From: Acidimicrobiaceae bacterium
GTDB taxonomy: Bacteria; Actinomycetota; Acidimicrobiia; Acidimicrobiales; RAAP-2
Direction: 5' to 3'
Assembly (NCBI GenBank): GCA_003133665.1
Contig: PKYK01000077.1
Location: 1 to 38,404, forward strand
DNA: 38,404 nt
Under the pieces are notes generated by a model that was not told where the DNA came from, searched no databases, and saw nothing but the letters and a program-made list of their open reading frames with translations. How positions within the stretch are numbered: the first letter of the stretch is position 1; each line of letters opens with the position of its first letter. Positions 7,343 through 15,789 of the stretch are shown here, piece by piece. The translations under genes and the position numbers were made by a program.

Positions 7343-9649
7343 ATGGCGCACGAGCGTGAGATCGCTGAGGAACAGCGGTTCCTCGATCTCGCCCTTGCGG
7401 CGCTGGACCACATGCGTTCCGAAGCCCGCTCGCTGCGCGACAGCGCGGCCGTGGCGAACATGCGCGGCGCCGGTGATCTGGTGGAACGCGACGTCGTCAT
7501 GGGAACCGCCCTGCACCGCCTCGACCAACTCGCCATCGGCGACCAACCGCTCTTCTTTGGTCGGATCGACTACGTCGCCAACGAGAGCGGCCAGGCCGAC
7601 ACCTATCACGTGGGTCGACTCGCGGTCTCCGATGACCAGCTGAATCCCCTGGTGGTGGACTGGCGAGCGCCGGTCGCCGAAGCGTTCTATCGCGCAACCG
7701 GCGTCGAGTCGCTCGGTCTCTCGCGGCGTCGTCACGTCGCGATTCGCGGCCACGGAGTGACCGGCGTCGAGGACGAGTACTTCGCCGACGCCAACGGTAA
7801 CCTTCTGTTGCCCGACGATGAAGTTCGTGCCGCCACCGAGGAGGGACTCGTCGAGGGCGGTCTCGCCCTCGGAGGTCCCGGGGCGCTGCTGGCGGCACTC
7901 GGACGTGCGCGCACGGGGCGCATGGGCGACATCATCGCCACGATTCAGGGCGAACAGGACCAGATCATCCGCACGCCGCTGCCCGGCGTCCTGCTGGTGC
8001 AGGGCGGGCCCGGAACCGGCAAGACGGCCGTAGCCCTGCACCGGGCGGCCTACCTTCTCTTCACCCACCGCGCGACTCTCGAACGCCAGGGCGTGCTGGT
8101 CGTGGGCCCCAATCCGCTGTTCTTGAACTACATCGAGAACGTGTTGCCGTCACTCGGCGAATCGGGCGTCACGCTGTCGACGATCTCGGGACTCGTGACC
8201 AACGTCGAGGTGCGCGGTCGTGACATCGACGACGTCGACCGTCTGAAGGGGGACCTTCGCATGGTCCAGTTCATCGCGCGGGCACTGCGCACCCGCCAGC
8301 GGCCACTGCGCAGCGACGTGCAGATTCCCGTGGGCCGGGCGATTGTCGTGCTGAAGGCGAAGTACACGAAAGAGATCGTGGACCGGGCGCGCCGGCGTCC
8401 CGGCAACCATAACCAACGCCGCTCGGCGGTGGGCCGCGAACTGGCGAACCGCCTGGCCAGCGAGTACCAACAGCGTTTCGTTCGCGACGGCAGCGACGAG
8501 GGCTCGGCCCTCGGTGAACTGGCTGATCTCATCCGGGCCACGCCCGAGTTCAAAGCCACGTTGCAGCGCATCTGGCCCCGACTGTCGGGCCAGGAGCTGC
8601 TTCACGATCTGTTCGGCGCGCCGGCGTTGATCGAGGCCGCTGGTCGCGACCTGCTGAGCGACGAGGAGTGCGCGTTGCTGTACCGTGCGCGTGCGCAATC
8701 GCTCGAGGAGATCGAGTGGACCAAAGCTGACGCCGCGTTGATTGACGAGGCCCGCGTGCTGCTCGGGCCCCGCCGGCGTCCACGTCCCGCGCCCAAAGCC
8801 ATTGACACGGGAATTCTCGCCGGCGTCGACCTCGACTCGTACCAGGGCGACGTGCGCGGCGCCGCGCTGCGTGAAGCGGCGCGTCTCGCGCCGAGCGCCA
8901 GCAGCGCGCTCGACGAGGCCGAGTTCGTGACGTACGGCCACATCGTCGTTGACGAGGCCCAGGACCTCTCGCCGATGGAGCTGCACGTCTTGCGACGTCG
9001 CGACTTGACCGGTTCCATGACCATCGTGGGCGACATGGGCCAGGCGACGACTGCGTCGTCCTCGGCGTCGTGGAACACCGTGCTGGAGGTTCTCCAGCCT
9101 CGACGCGCACCGACGCGCGTCGATCTCACCGTGAGCTATCGCACGCCGGAAGAGGTGCTGGATTTCGCCGCGCCGACGCTGCTCGCGGCTTCACCCGACC
9201 TCGAACCGCCACGTCCGGTTCGAAGGGCGGGCAGCACGCCGATCGTCGAAGTGGTCAGTCCTGAGAAGTTTTCGACGACCTTGATCGCGGCCACCGTTCG
9301 AGAGTGCGCCGCGGTCGCACCGGGTCGCGTCGCGGTCATCGTCGGCGCTCCCCGGGTCGACGAAGTGGTGGCGCTGCTGCGCTCGGAAGGGATCGACGCC
9401 GTTGATCCGCGCGAGCAAGAGTCACGGGGACTCAGTGCCGATTTGGTTGTTCTAGCGGCCGAAGGGGCCAACGGCCTCGAGTTCGATGCGGTCATCGTGG
9501 TGGAGCCGGGCGAGATCGCTCGACGCGGTTCGGCGAGCATCGGCGACGTGACGCCACGGGGCCTTCGCACCCTCTACGTGGCCATGACCCGACCGACTCG
9601 ACGCCTTGCGATCGTCGCCTGCGGGCCGCTGCCGGCGACGTTGCTGTGA
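7343..9649 (+). CDS. helR: HelD/HelR-family RNA polymerase-associated ATPase (UvrD-like superfamily 1)
   Basis: A 768-residue superfamily 1 helicase-like protein. The N-terminus is a charged helical segment (EREIAEEQRFLDLAL), followed by the HelD-typical block LVVDWRAPVAEAFYRAT near residue 105-119. Walker A is GGPGTGKTAVALH at about 221-233, Walker B is VDEAQDLSPMELHVL, and C-terminal motifs include GLEFDAVIVVEP and LYVAMTRPTRRLAIV. Actinobacterial (class II) HelD/HelR proteins free stalled or rifamycin-bound RNA polymerase and recycle it. ATG 7343 is preceded by AAAGAGG. The gene stands alone, divergent from hemEHY. The family call is strong; whether it confers rifamycin tolerance here is inference. 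Confidence 0.9.
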   Translation: MAHEREIAEEQRFLDLALAALDHMRSEARSLRDSAAVANMRGAGDLVERDVVMGTALHRLDQLAIGDQPLFFGRIDYVANESGQADTYHVGRLAVSDDQLNPLVVDWRAPVAEAFYRATGVESLGLSRRRHVAIRGHGVTGVEDEYFADANGNLLLPDDEVRAATEEGLVEGGLALGGPGALLAALGRARTGRMGDIIATIQGEQDQIIRTPLPGVLLVQGGPGTGKTAVALHRAAYLLFTHRATLERQGVLVVGPNPLFLNYIENVLPSLGESGVTLSTISGLVTNVEVRGRDIDDVDRLKGDLRMVQFIARALRTRQRPLRSDVQIPVGRAIVVLKAKYTKEIVDRARRRPGNHNQRRSAVGRELANRLASEYQQRFVRDGSDEGSALGELADLIRATPEFKATLQRIWPRLSGQELLHDLFGAPALIEAAGRDLLSDEECALLYRARAQSLEEIEWTKADAALIDEARVLLGPRRRPRPAPKAIDTGILAGVDLDSYQGDVRGAALREAARLAPSASSALDEAEFVTYGHIVVDEAQDLSPMELHVLRRRDLTGSMTIVGDMGQATTASSSASWNTVLEVLQPRRAPTRVDLTVSYRTPEEVLDFAAPTLLAASPDLEPPRPVRRAGSTPIVEVVSPEKFSTTLIAATVRECAAVAPGRVAVIVGAPRVDEVVALLRSEGIDAVDPREQESRGLSADLVVLAAEGANGLEFDAVIVVEPGEIARRGSASIGDVTPRGLRTLYVAMTRPTRRLAIVACGPLPATLL

Positions 9650-9691
9650 GCCATCTCAGAGGACTGGACACACCGTAGTGGCCATTTCCGC

Positions 9692-9697
9692 TAGAAC
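9692..9697 (+). promoter_or_regulatory. ctaE: -10-like box directly upstream of ctaE
   Basis: TAGAAC ends seven bases before the GTG at 9705, so transcription would begin at or next to the start codon, giving a leaderless mRNA. There is no clear ribosome binding site. Confidence 0.4.
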
Positions 9698-9704
9698 TGT
9701 AGGC

Positions 9705-10301
9705 GTGAGTCAGGCGATTCCCCTCAATAGCCTGGCGAAGCCGGAGAAGATTGTTCACGATCGTCCGCCGATGCTCGCCATCGGTGTGATGATCTGGCTC
9801 GGTAGCGAGTTGATGTTTTTCTCCGGACTCTTCGCCGCCCTGTTTACTATCCGTGCCCACCTGGCCTCGTGGCCGCCGAAGGGCACGCACCTCGACGTTC
9901 TGCAGTCGGGCGTCTTCACCATCATCCTGGTGGCGTCCTCGTTCACGATGCAGTGGGCGGTGTGGCTGATCGAGCATCGCCGCCGCGCCGAGGCGCGCCG
10001 CTGGGTGATCATCACCATCATCATGGGCGCCGTTTTCGTCGCCAACCAGGCCTACGAGTGGACGCACCTCGTCACCCGGTGGTACACCAATTCGTACGGC
10101 TCGGTCTTCTTCATCACCACCGGTCTGCACGGACTGCACGTGTTCCTCGGACTCGTCGCCATGGGTTTCCTGCTCTTTCGCATGCGCGGCAGCGAAGGCG
10201 ACCCGGGCGAGCTGGCCACGTTCCAGGGCGTGAGCTACTACTGGCACTTCGTCGACGTGGTCTGGATCGGGTTGTACTCGGCCCTGTTCCTTCTCAAGTA
10301 G
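9705..10301 (+). CDS. ctaE: Cytochrome c oxidase subunit III
   Basis: A 198-residue membrane protein with five hydrophobic segments, matching the short actinobacterial form of subunit III of the aa3 oxidase. Family blocks include GSELMFFSGLFAALFT, NQAYEWTHL, FFITTGLHGLHVF and YYWHFVDVVWIGLYS. It sits in the cytoplasmic membrane as part of the terminal oxidase. GTG 9705 is preferred because of the -10 box just upstream; GTG 9678 would add nine residues. It heads the ctaE-qcrC-qcrA-qcrB cluster, the usual actinobacterial order, which reflects the bc1-aa3 supercomplex. Subunits I and II are not in the window. Confidence 0.95.
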   Translation: MSQAIPLNSLAKPEKIVHDRPPMLAIGVMIWLGSELMFFSGLFAALFTIRAHLASWPPKGTHLDVLQSGVFTIILVASSFTMQWAVWLIEHRRRAEARRWVIITIIMGAVFVANQAYEWTHLVTRWYTNSYGSVFFITTGLHGLHVFLGLVAMGFLLFRMRGSEGDPGELATFQGVSYYWHFVDVVWIGLYSALFLLK

Positions 10302-10307
10302 GTCGGC

Positions 10308-11213
10308 GTGGCGATGACATACCTCAAGCGAATCGGAGCACTGACGTTCGTCGCGCTGTTCGGGCTCGGCCCGGTGCTGCTCTTCGTGGGCAGCGCCAAC
10401 GCGTCCGGGACGAACACCTACCACCAGACCCAGTATCAGACGACCCGCAGCAACTCCGGCACTCCGAACTCCGACGTCGTCGTGAAGGACAAGAACGGCG
10501 TCGTCATCAGTTACGGCAACAGCGCGATCACCTACAACGCGCCGTCGTCCGCCCTCGCCGCCCTCGGCAAGGCGCTCTTCTTGCAGAACTGCGCGTCGTG
10601 CCACGGCCCCGAAGCCAACGGTGTGCCGGCCAACGGCACGAGCGGCGCGTTTCCGAACCTCGTGGGTCTCGGACCGGCGACCATCGACTTCTGGGTGGAG
10701 TCCGGCCGGATGCCGGCGGCCGATCCACGATCGGTCGAAGCGCCACGGCGCCAGGCTCGGCTGACCGCCGGCCAGGCCGTCGCGATCGCCGCGTGGGTCA
10801 ACTCGCTCTCTCCGAGCTACCCGAGCGTCCCAACGGTCAATCTGAAGAACGCGAACGTGGCCAACGGGGCCGCGCTCTTCGCGCTCAACTGCGCGGCCTG
10901 TCACACCATTGAAGGCGACGGCGACGCGTTGGCGCTGAGCACGTACGCTCCTTCGCTGCGCCACATTCCCGCGACCCAGGTCGCCGAGGCGATCCGCACC
11001 GGTCCGGGCAACATGCCGCGCTTCACCGGCAACCTCAGTGACTACCAGGTTCGTGACATCGTCAAGTTCGTCACCACGGAGATCCAACACCCTCAGAACA
11101 TCGGCGGCTTTGGTCTCGGGGGACTGGGACCAGTGGCCGAGGGATTCGTTGGTTTGGCCCTCGGCGTGGGAATCTTGGCCCTCGTGGGCTTCTGGGTAGG
11201 AGAACGCCAGTGA
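10308..11213 (+). CDS. qcrC: Dihaem cytochrome c subunit of the cytochrome bc1 complex
   Basis: A 301-residue actinobacterial QcrC. An N-terminal hydrophobic signal/anchor (about 8-30) leads to two c-type cytochrome domains with haem attachment motifs CASCH (95-99) and CAACH (195-199); a C-terminal membrane helix (about 274-297) anchors it. It passes electrons from the Rieske protein directly to the aa3 oxidase, replacing a soluble cytochrome c. The second axial methionine is likely in GNMPRF. The start is GTG 10308, six bases after ctaE; ATG 10314 is an alternative. The stop overlaps the qcrA start (GTGA). Confidence 0.95.
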   Translation: MAMTYLKRIGALTFVALFGLGPVLLFVGSANASGTNTYHQTQYQTTRSNSGTPNSDVVVKDKNGVVISYGNSAITYNAPSSALAALGKALFLQNCASCHGPEANGVPANGTSGAFPNLVGLGPATIDFWVESGRMPAADPRSVEAPRRQARLTAGQAVAIAAWVNSLSPSYPSVPTVNLKNANVANGAALFALNCAACHTIEGDGDALALSTYAPSLRHIPATQVAEAIRTGPGNMPRFTGNLSDYQVRDIVKFVTTEIQHPQNIGGFGLGGLGPVAEGFVGLALGVGILALVGFWVGERQ

Positions 11214-12148
11214 GCGAACTGCACGAACACCGCACACCAGTGACCTTGGGGGGTCTGGCCGAGGACGATCCGCACCTCCAGCCAGCCGCGAAGAATCCCG
11301 GTCAGGTCGAACGCGTCATCGCCCTGACGTTCGTCCTCGGCACCGTGCTCATCGCCGGTTTCGGAGCGTGCTACTGGGTGAACGCCGCGCCGTGGACTCT
11401 CGGGGCCACCATGGGCGGGGGACTCTTCTTTCTCGGCGTGGGCCTCGTGGCGTGGGGCAAGTACCTGATGCCCAAGGGTCCCTTCGTCGAGGATCGCCAT
11501 TCGCTCGCCAACTCCCAGGTCGATCGTGACGCCTTCGCCGCCGCCATCGTCGAGCGCGGCGGTGGGGTCATCAAGCGTCGAAAGATGCTCGGCGGTCTGC
11601 TCGGCGGCGGACTGGGCATCTTCGGGGTGGTCGCCATCTTCCCGCTGCTGCGCAGTCTCGGACCATTGCCCAAGGGCACGCTCTTTCACACCGACTGGCG
11701 TTCGGGCTCGTACGCGGTGGACCAATCGGGCCGCCGGGTGCAGGTGGGCGACCTCGCCGTGGGATCGATCATGACCGTCTTCCCCGAGGGGACCCAGGAC
11801 ACGGACCGGGGTCAGGCCGTTGACCAGACGGTGTTGATCCGTCTCTCGAATCAGAACTTCACGACCCAGAAGGGCCGCGAGACGTGGGCGCCCCTGGGAT
11901 ACGTCGCCTATTCGAAGGTCTGCACCCACCTCGGTTGCCCGGTGGGACTCTACGAACAGCAGCTGCAGCTGCTGGTCTGCCCGTGCCACCAGTCGATGTT
12001 CGACGTCACCAACGGGGCGATCCCGAACTTCGGTCCGGCACCGCGGCCCCTGCCGCAGTTGCCGCTCTACATCGACGGTCAGGGCTTCATTCGGGCCCAG
12101 AGCGACTATCACGTGCCCGTGGGGCCTGGATTCTGGGAGCGCTCATGA
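11210..12148 (+). CDS. qcrA: Rieske iron-sulfur subunit of the cytochrome bc1 complex
   Basis: A 312-residue Rieske protein. Three hydrophobic segments near the N-terminus (around residues 25-48, 60-85 and 125-145) are typical for actinobacterial QcrA. The [2Fe-2S] ligands are present: CTHLGC at 238-243 and CPCH at 257-260, giving the Cys-X-His and Cys-X-X-His pairs plus the disulfide cysteines. It moves electrons from menaquinol at QcrB to QcrC. It overlaps qcrC by four bases (GTGA) and qcrB by four bases (ATGA), so the subunits are probably made in step. Confidence 0.95.
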   Translation: MSELHEHRTPVTLGGLAEDDPHLQPAAKNPGQVERVIALTFVLGTVLIAGFGACYWVNAAPWTLGATMGGGLFFLGVGLVAWGKYLMPKGPFVEDRHSLANSQVDRDAFAAAIVERGGGVIKRRKMLGGLLGGGLGIFGVVAIFPLLRSLGPLPKGTLFHTDWRSGSYAVDQSGRRVQVGDLAVGSIMTVFPEGTQDTDRGQAVDQTVLIRLSNQNFTTQKGRETWAPLGYVAYSKVCTHLGCPVGLYEQQLQLLVCPCHQSMFDVTNGAIPNFGPAPRPLPQLPLYIDGQGFIRAQSDYHVPVGPGFWERS

Positions 12149-13686
12149 GTAGCGACGTGGTTGAGACCAAGCGGATGAAGAAGCAGGCCCTCGGACCGTA
12201 CGGTCCGGTCGGCAAGGCGCTCGGTGAGCTCGACGATCGCCTCGGCGTCGCCAAGGGCGGCCGCTCCTTCCTCGACAAGATCTTCCCCGACCACTGGTCG
12301 TTCATGCTCGGCGAGATAGCGCTCTACTCGTTCGTGGTGCTCTTGGTCACGGGTGTGTTCCTGAGCCTGTACTACATCCCGAGTCAGGCCATCGTGACGT
12401 ACCACGGCAGCTACCTCCCGCTCGACGGGGCCCGTGTGACCCAGGCGTACGCGTCGTCGGTCGACCTCTCCTTCGCGGTGCGCGCCGGCCTGCTGATGCG
12501 CCAGATGCACCACTGGGCCTGCGACATCTTCGTCGGCGCCATCGTCGTGCACATGGCGCGCGTCTTCTTCACCGGCGCCTTCCGCAAACCGCGCGAACTG
12601 AACTGGACGATCGGCACCACGCTGTTGACCCTCGCGATCGTGAACGGCTTCCTCGGCTACTCGCTTCCCGACGACCTGGTGTCGGGTACCGGAATCCGCA
12701 TCGCGTACTCGATCGTCCTGTCGATACCACTCGTCGGCACCTACCTGGGCTTCCTGGCCTTCGGCGGCAACTTCCCCGGTACGACGGTGATCCCGCGCTT
12801 CTACATCATGCACATCCTGATCGTGCCGGGCATCATCATCGCCCTGGTCACCTTCCACCTGATCCTGCTGGTGCGCCAGAAGCACACCCAGTTCCCCGGC
12901 GAAGGACGCACCGAGGAGAACGTGGTCGGTTCGCCGATGTTCCCGGTCTTCATGGCCAAGACCACCGGCTTCTTGTTCATCGTCGGTGGCGTCACCGCGC
13001 TGCTCGGCGCGTTCGCCCAGGTCAACCCCATCTGGCAGTTCGGTCCCTACGACGCCGCGCGGATCTCCTACGCCGTCCAGCCCGACTGGTACATGGGCTT
13101 CCTCGACGGGGCGCTGCGTATCTTCCCGGCGTGGTCGTTCCACAGCTTCGGCTACACCATCCCGTTCGAAGTGACGATCCCCGCGGTCATCTTCCCGGGG
13201 CTCGTCTTCGGTCTGGCCTACGCCTGGCCGGCCCTCGAGCGCTTCGTGACCAAGGACCACGCGATGCACAACCTGCTGGACCGACCGAGCAACCGTCCCC
13301 GGCGCACGGCGGCCGGCGTGGCGGTGTTGGCCGCGCTGGGGATGATGTTCATCGCCAGTTCCACCGACGTCATGGCCAATTTCTTCCACCTGCCGCTCAA
13401 CTCCGTGCTGTGGGCGATGCGCATCCTCGTGCTGCTCTCGCCGTTCGTGGCGTACCCGATCACCTACAAGATCTGCCAGGAACTGCAGGCGACCAAGGGC
13501 GGCGGCAAGCGAAAGACCGCCAATATCGTCACGCGAACCGAAGAGGGCGAATACGTCGCGACCCCCGCGCCGGTCTACGTGGACGATCGCCACGACGAAC
13601 TGCCCGCCACCGAAGTGCCGAAGTTCATCACCGCATCCCCGCCAGCGCCTGAAGACGACGACGGCGTGCGCACCATCGACCGTTAG
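12145..13686 (+). CDS. qcrB: Cytochrome b subunit of the cytochrome bc1 complex
   Basis: A 513-residue integral membrane protein that oxidises menaquinol and carries two b haems. The haem-binding histidine pattern is visible in MRQMHHWACDIFVGAIVVH and in the later IMHILIVPGIIIALVTFHL segment; a YAVQPDWYMGFLDG block corresponds to the quinol-site region. The long polar C-terminal extension is typical of actinobacterial QcrB. ATG 12145 overlaps the qcrA TGA. It is the last gene of the ctaE-qcrCAB run; the next gene begins eight bases downstream. Confidence 0.95.
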   Translation: MSSDVVETKRMKKQALGPYGPVGKALGELDDRLGVAKGGRSFLDKIFPDHWSFMLGEIALYSFVVLLVTGVFLSLYYIPSQAIVTYHGSYLPLDGARVTQAYASSVDLSFAVRAGLLMRQMHHWACDIFVGAIVVHMARVFFTGAFRKPRELNWTIGTTLLTLAIVNGFLGYSLPDDLVSGTGIRIAYSIVLSIPLVGTYLGFLAFGGNFPGTTVIPRFYIMHILIVPGIIIALVTFHLILLVRQKHTQFPGEGRTEENVVGSPMFPVFMAKTTGFLFIVGGVTALLGAFAQVNPIWQFGPYDAARISYAVQPDWYMGFLDGALRIFPAWSFHSFGYTIPFEVTIPAVIFPGLVFGLAYAWPALERFVTKDHAMHNLLDRPSNRPRRTAAGVAVLAALGMMFIASSTDVMANFFHLPLNSVLWAMRILVLLSPFVAYPITYKICQELQATKGGGKRKTANIVTRTEEGEYVATPAPVYVDDRHDELPATEVPKFITASPPAPEDDDGVRTIDR

Positions 13687-13694
13687 GAAGCCCC

Positions 13695-14846
13695 GTGGCC
13701 CCTCCTCGTCGCCCTGGCGGCTTTGGCCGTGCGGTGAAGACGGGCTTCATTCTGCTCGCGGTGCTGGTCGCCGTCACGACGGGAGTCGTCCTCGCGGACA
13801 AGGCCGGAACGACGACGACGACCACGTCAACCACCACGACCACCACGACCACGATTCCCCGGGAGCGACCGCAGGCGGGATGGAGCGTCGCGAGTTCGTC
13901 GGCCCGAGGCGTCATGGTCGACTATCGCGACATCAACGTGGGCGGGGTGGTGTTTCGCGCGCTTCGGCTCCGCGCCCGCACGACGTTACTCCGTTGGCAC
14001 GTGGGCTCGACCGATCCCAACCTGGCGGCGAAGGCCCCGGTGGACGCTGGTCCGGCGATCTTCTGGCCGAACGAGGGTCTGGCCGGCGTCGTCGCGGTCT
14101 TCAACGGCGGCTTCAAACAGTCGGCCCTCGCCGGCGGATCGGTCGTCGACGGCTTCACGCTGGTGCCGATGATGGTGAGTCACATGACCATCGGCCTCGA
14201 CGCCGCTGGTCACTGGGCCATGGGGATATGGGGATCGCCCCACTTCCCCCCGAAGGGCTTTCACGCCATCAGCTACCGCCAGAACCTCGGGCCCCTCGTG
14301 CTGCACGGTCAACCCACGCCCGCCGCGCTGTCGCCGGCGTGGAGCCAGTGGGGTGCGCCGCTCGGGGGCGTGCCACCCGAGCCTCGCAGCGCGATCGGTG
14401 TCGACGCGAAGGGGAACCTGATCTACGTCGCGACGATGGGCCACGTCCTGCAGACTCCGCTGGCCCGGGCGTTGATCGCCGCCGGCGCCGTGACCGGAAT
14501 GCAGCTGGACATCAACCCGTACTGGCCCGTCATGGGCGCTGCCCGGAAGCCGATTCACGCCAACGGCGGTGTCTTCGCGGTGCAGTTGCCCCAGAGTCAA
14601 CACAGTCCCGCGGTCTTCGAAACCGGATGGACTCGAGACTTCTTCGTGGCCCTGGCCGAACCGGCCAGTTGGTCGTGCAACTGGTCGAGTCCCGGGCTTT
14701 CCGGTCCCCCCGGGGTGGCCCGCCCCCAACGATTGGCACTGGTCGGGAGGGGTTGCGGCACCGTGACCACCACGACCACGACGACCTCGACGACCACGAC
14801 CACGACGCCCTCTGGTTCCACCACGTCAAGCCCACCCGCGTCCTAG
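13695..14846 (+). CDS. Anchored extracellular phosphodiester glycosidase (NAGPA/DUF2233)-like protein
   Basis: A 383-residue protein with an N-terminal membrane helix (about 14-34), a poly-threonine linker (39-53), a folded domain and a second Thr-rich tail (358-371). The folded part resembles the NAGPA-like phosphodiester glycosidase family: VAVFNGGFKQSALAGG, RSAIGVDAKGNLIYVA and a later LDINPYWPVM. In the family the last position usually reads LDGGGS, so the active-site loop differs here. Likely acts outside the membrane on polysaccharide or glycoconjugate. GTG 13695 is preceded by AGGAAG. It lies only eight bases after qcrB and may be read through with it, although nothing ties it to respiration. 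Confidence 0.6.
   Translation: MAPPRRPGGFGRAVKTGFILLAVLVAVTTGVVLADKAGTTTTTTSTTTTTTTTIPRERPQAGWSVASSSARGVMVDYRDINVGGVVFRALRLRARTTLLRWHVGSTDPNLAAKAPVDAGPAIFWPNEGLAGVVAVFNGGFKQSALAGGSVVDGFTLVPMMVSHMTIGLDAAGHWAMGIWGSPHFPPKGFHAISYRQNLGPLVLHGQPTPAALSPAWSQWGAPLGGVPPEPRSAIGVDAKGNLIYVATMGHVLQTPLARALIAAGAVTGMQLDINPYWPVMGAARKPIHANGGVFAVQLPQSQHSPAVFETGWTRDFFVALAEPASWSCNWSSPGLSGPPGVARPQRLALVGRGCGTVTTTTTTTSTTTTTTPSGSTTSSPPAS
13809..13853 (+). repeat. ACN codon repeat encoding a poly-threonine linker
   Basis: Fifteen codons, almost all ACC or ACG, encode threonine (one serine) between the membrane anchor and the catalytic-like domain. The tract is a plausible site for replication slippage. Confidence 0.75.
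14766..14807 (+). repeat. Second ACN codon repeat, C-terminal poly-threonine tail
   Basis: Fourteen ACC/ACG (one TCG) codons near the end of the same gene, giving seven Thr, Ser and six Thr. It mirrors the N-terminal linker. Confidence 0.75.
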
Positions 14847-14867
14847 GGTCCTCGCGGGGCGCGTGCG

Positions 14868-14873
14868 TAGCAT
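14868..14873 (+). promoter_or_regulatory. hutG: -10-like box of the hut operon
   Basis: TAGCAT ends seven bases before GTG 14881, consistent with a leaderless hut transcript. A second TAGGGT lies at 14844-14849. No HutC-type regulator gene is in the window. Confidence 0.35.
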
Positions 14874-14880
14874 GGACAGC

Positions 14881-15789
14881 GTGACGACGACGCACGACCA
14901 ACACTGGCCCTCGGCGGCCTCGCTCGTGCGCACCGAGACCGTGGCGGGTCGTCGCAACATCGGAATGCTCGGTATCTTCACCTACACGACGTCGGTCACC
15001 CCTCGCTCGTGGCACAGCACGCCCGCGGCCGTTCGCGAAGCGCTCGAGCGCTACTCGACGTGGTCGTTCACGGACAGTGTCGACCTGGCCGACACGATGG
15101 CGATCGTCGACTACGGCGACGTCTTCGACCCCGATGGACCCGGGGGAGGCGATCGAGTCGCTGCCGCGATGGAGAGTCTTGACGACGAACTCGAGCTGGT
15201 GGTGGTGCTCGGCGGCGACAACGCCGCGACGTGGCACGCATTGCGGGGTCTGGCCGGAGCGGACCTGGCGGACTACGGCCTGATCACGCTCGACGCGCAC
15301 CTCGACCTGCGCGACGGCGAGTCCAACGGCTCGCCGGTGCGCCAGCTCCTCGAGGCCGGCCTCGACGGCCGCCACGTGGTGCAGATTGGCGTCGCGGATT
15401 TCTCCAATTCGTCCTTCTACGCCTCCCGGGCTCGCGACGCGGGCATCACCGTGATCCCTCGCGACGCGTTGCGCGCCCAGCCCATCGAGGACGTGATCGT
15501 CCGCGCGCTCGACATCGCCGGTGGTGCGGGACGCCGCGTGTACGTCGACATCGACATGGACGTCGCCGACCGGTCCGTGGCGCCGGGCTGCCCGGCGGCG
15601 GCCCCCGGAGGACTCAGCGCCGACGAGTTGCGCCGCGCCGTGCGTTCGATCACCGCCGACCCCCGGGTGCGGGCGATCGACATCACCGAGATCGACGTCG
15701 GGCGCGACAGCGCCGACGAGCGAACGGTCCGACTCGCGGCGCTCTTGGTGCTCGAAGCGATCGCGGGCGTGCGAGGGAGACAGGTATGA
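14881..15789 (+). CDS. hutG: Formimidoylglutamase (arginase/ureohydrolase family)
   Basis: A 302-residue ureohydrolase-fold enzyme. Manganese-site motifs are DAHLD (138-142) and VDIDMD (D223, D225, D227); the first motif reads GGDN (111-114) in place of the GGDH of arginases. Position at the head of the hut operon supports hydrolysis of N-formimidoyl-L-glutamate to glutamate and formamide. I chose GTG 14881 because of the upstream -10 box; ATG 14872 and GTG 14863 are in frame and would add three or six residues. The stop overlaps the hutH ATG (ATGA). Specificity for formimidoylglutamate rather than agmatine or arginine is inferred from context. Confidence 0.85.
   Translation: MTTTHDQHWPSAASLVRTETVAGRRNIGMLGIFTYTTSVTPRSWHSTPAAVREALERYSTWSFTDSVDLADTMAIVDYGDVFDPDGPGGGDRVAAAMESLDDELELVVVLGGDNAATWHALRGLAGADLADYGLITLDAHLDLRDGESNGSPVRQLLEAGLDGRHVVQIGVADFSNSSFYASRARDAGITVIPRDALRAQPIEDVIVRALDIAGGAGRRVYVDIDMDVADRSVAPGCPAAAPGGLSADELRRAVRSITADPRVRAIDITEIDVGRDSADERTVRLAALLVLEAIAGVRGRQV

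Noticed and set aside
9492..11237. 581-codon minus-strand frame over ctaE and qcrC
   Set aside because: Antisense to genes with haem motifs and membrane helices; no domain recognised.
12109..13593. 494-codon minus-strand frame over qcrB
   Set aside because: Shadow of qcrB, rich in His, Asp and Arg without structure.
13809..14807. CRISPR array suggested by repeated short units
   Set aside because: The repeats are in-frame threonine codons inside one gene, with no spacers.
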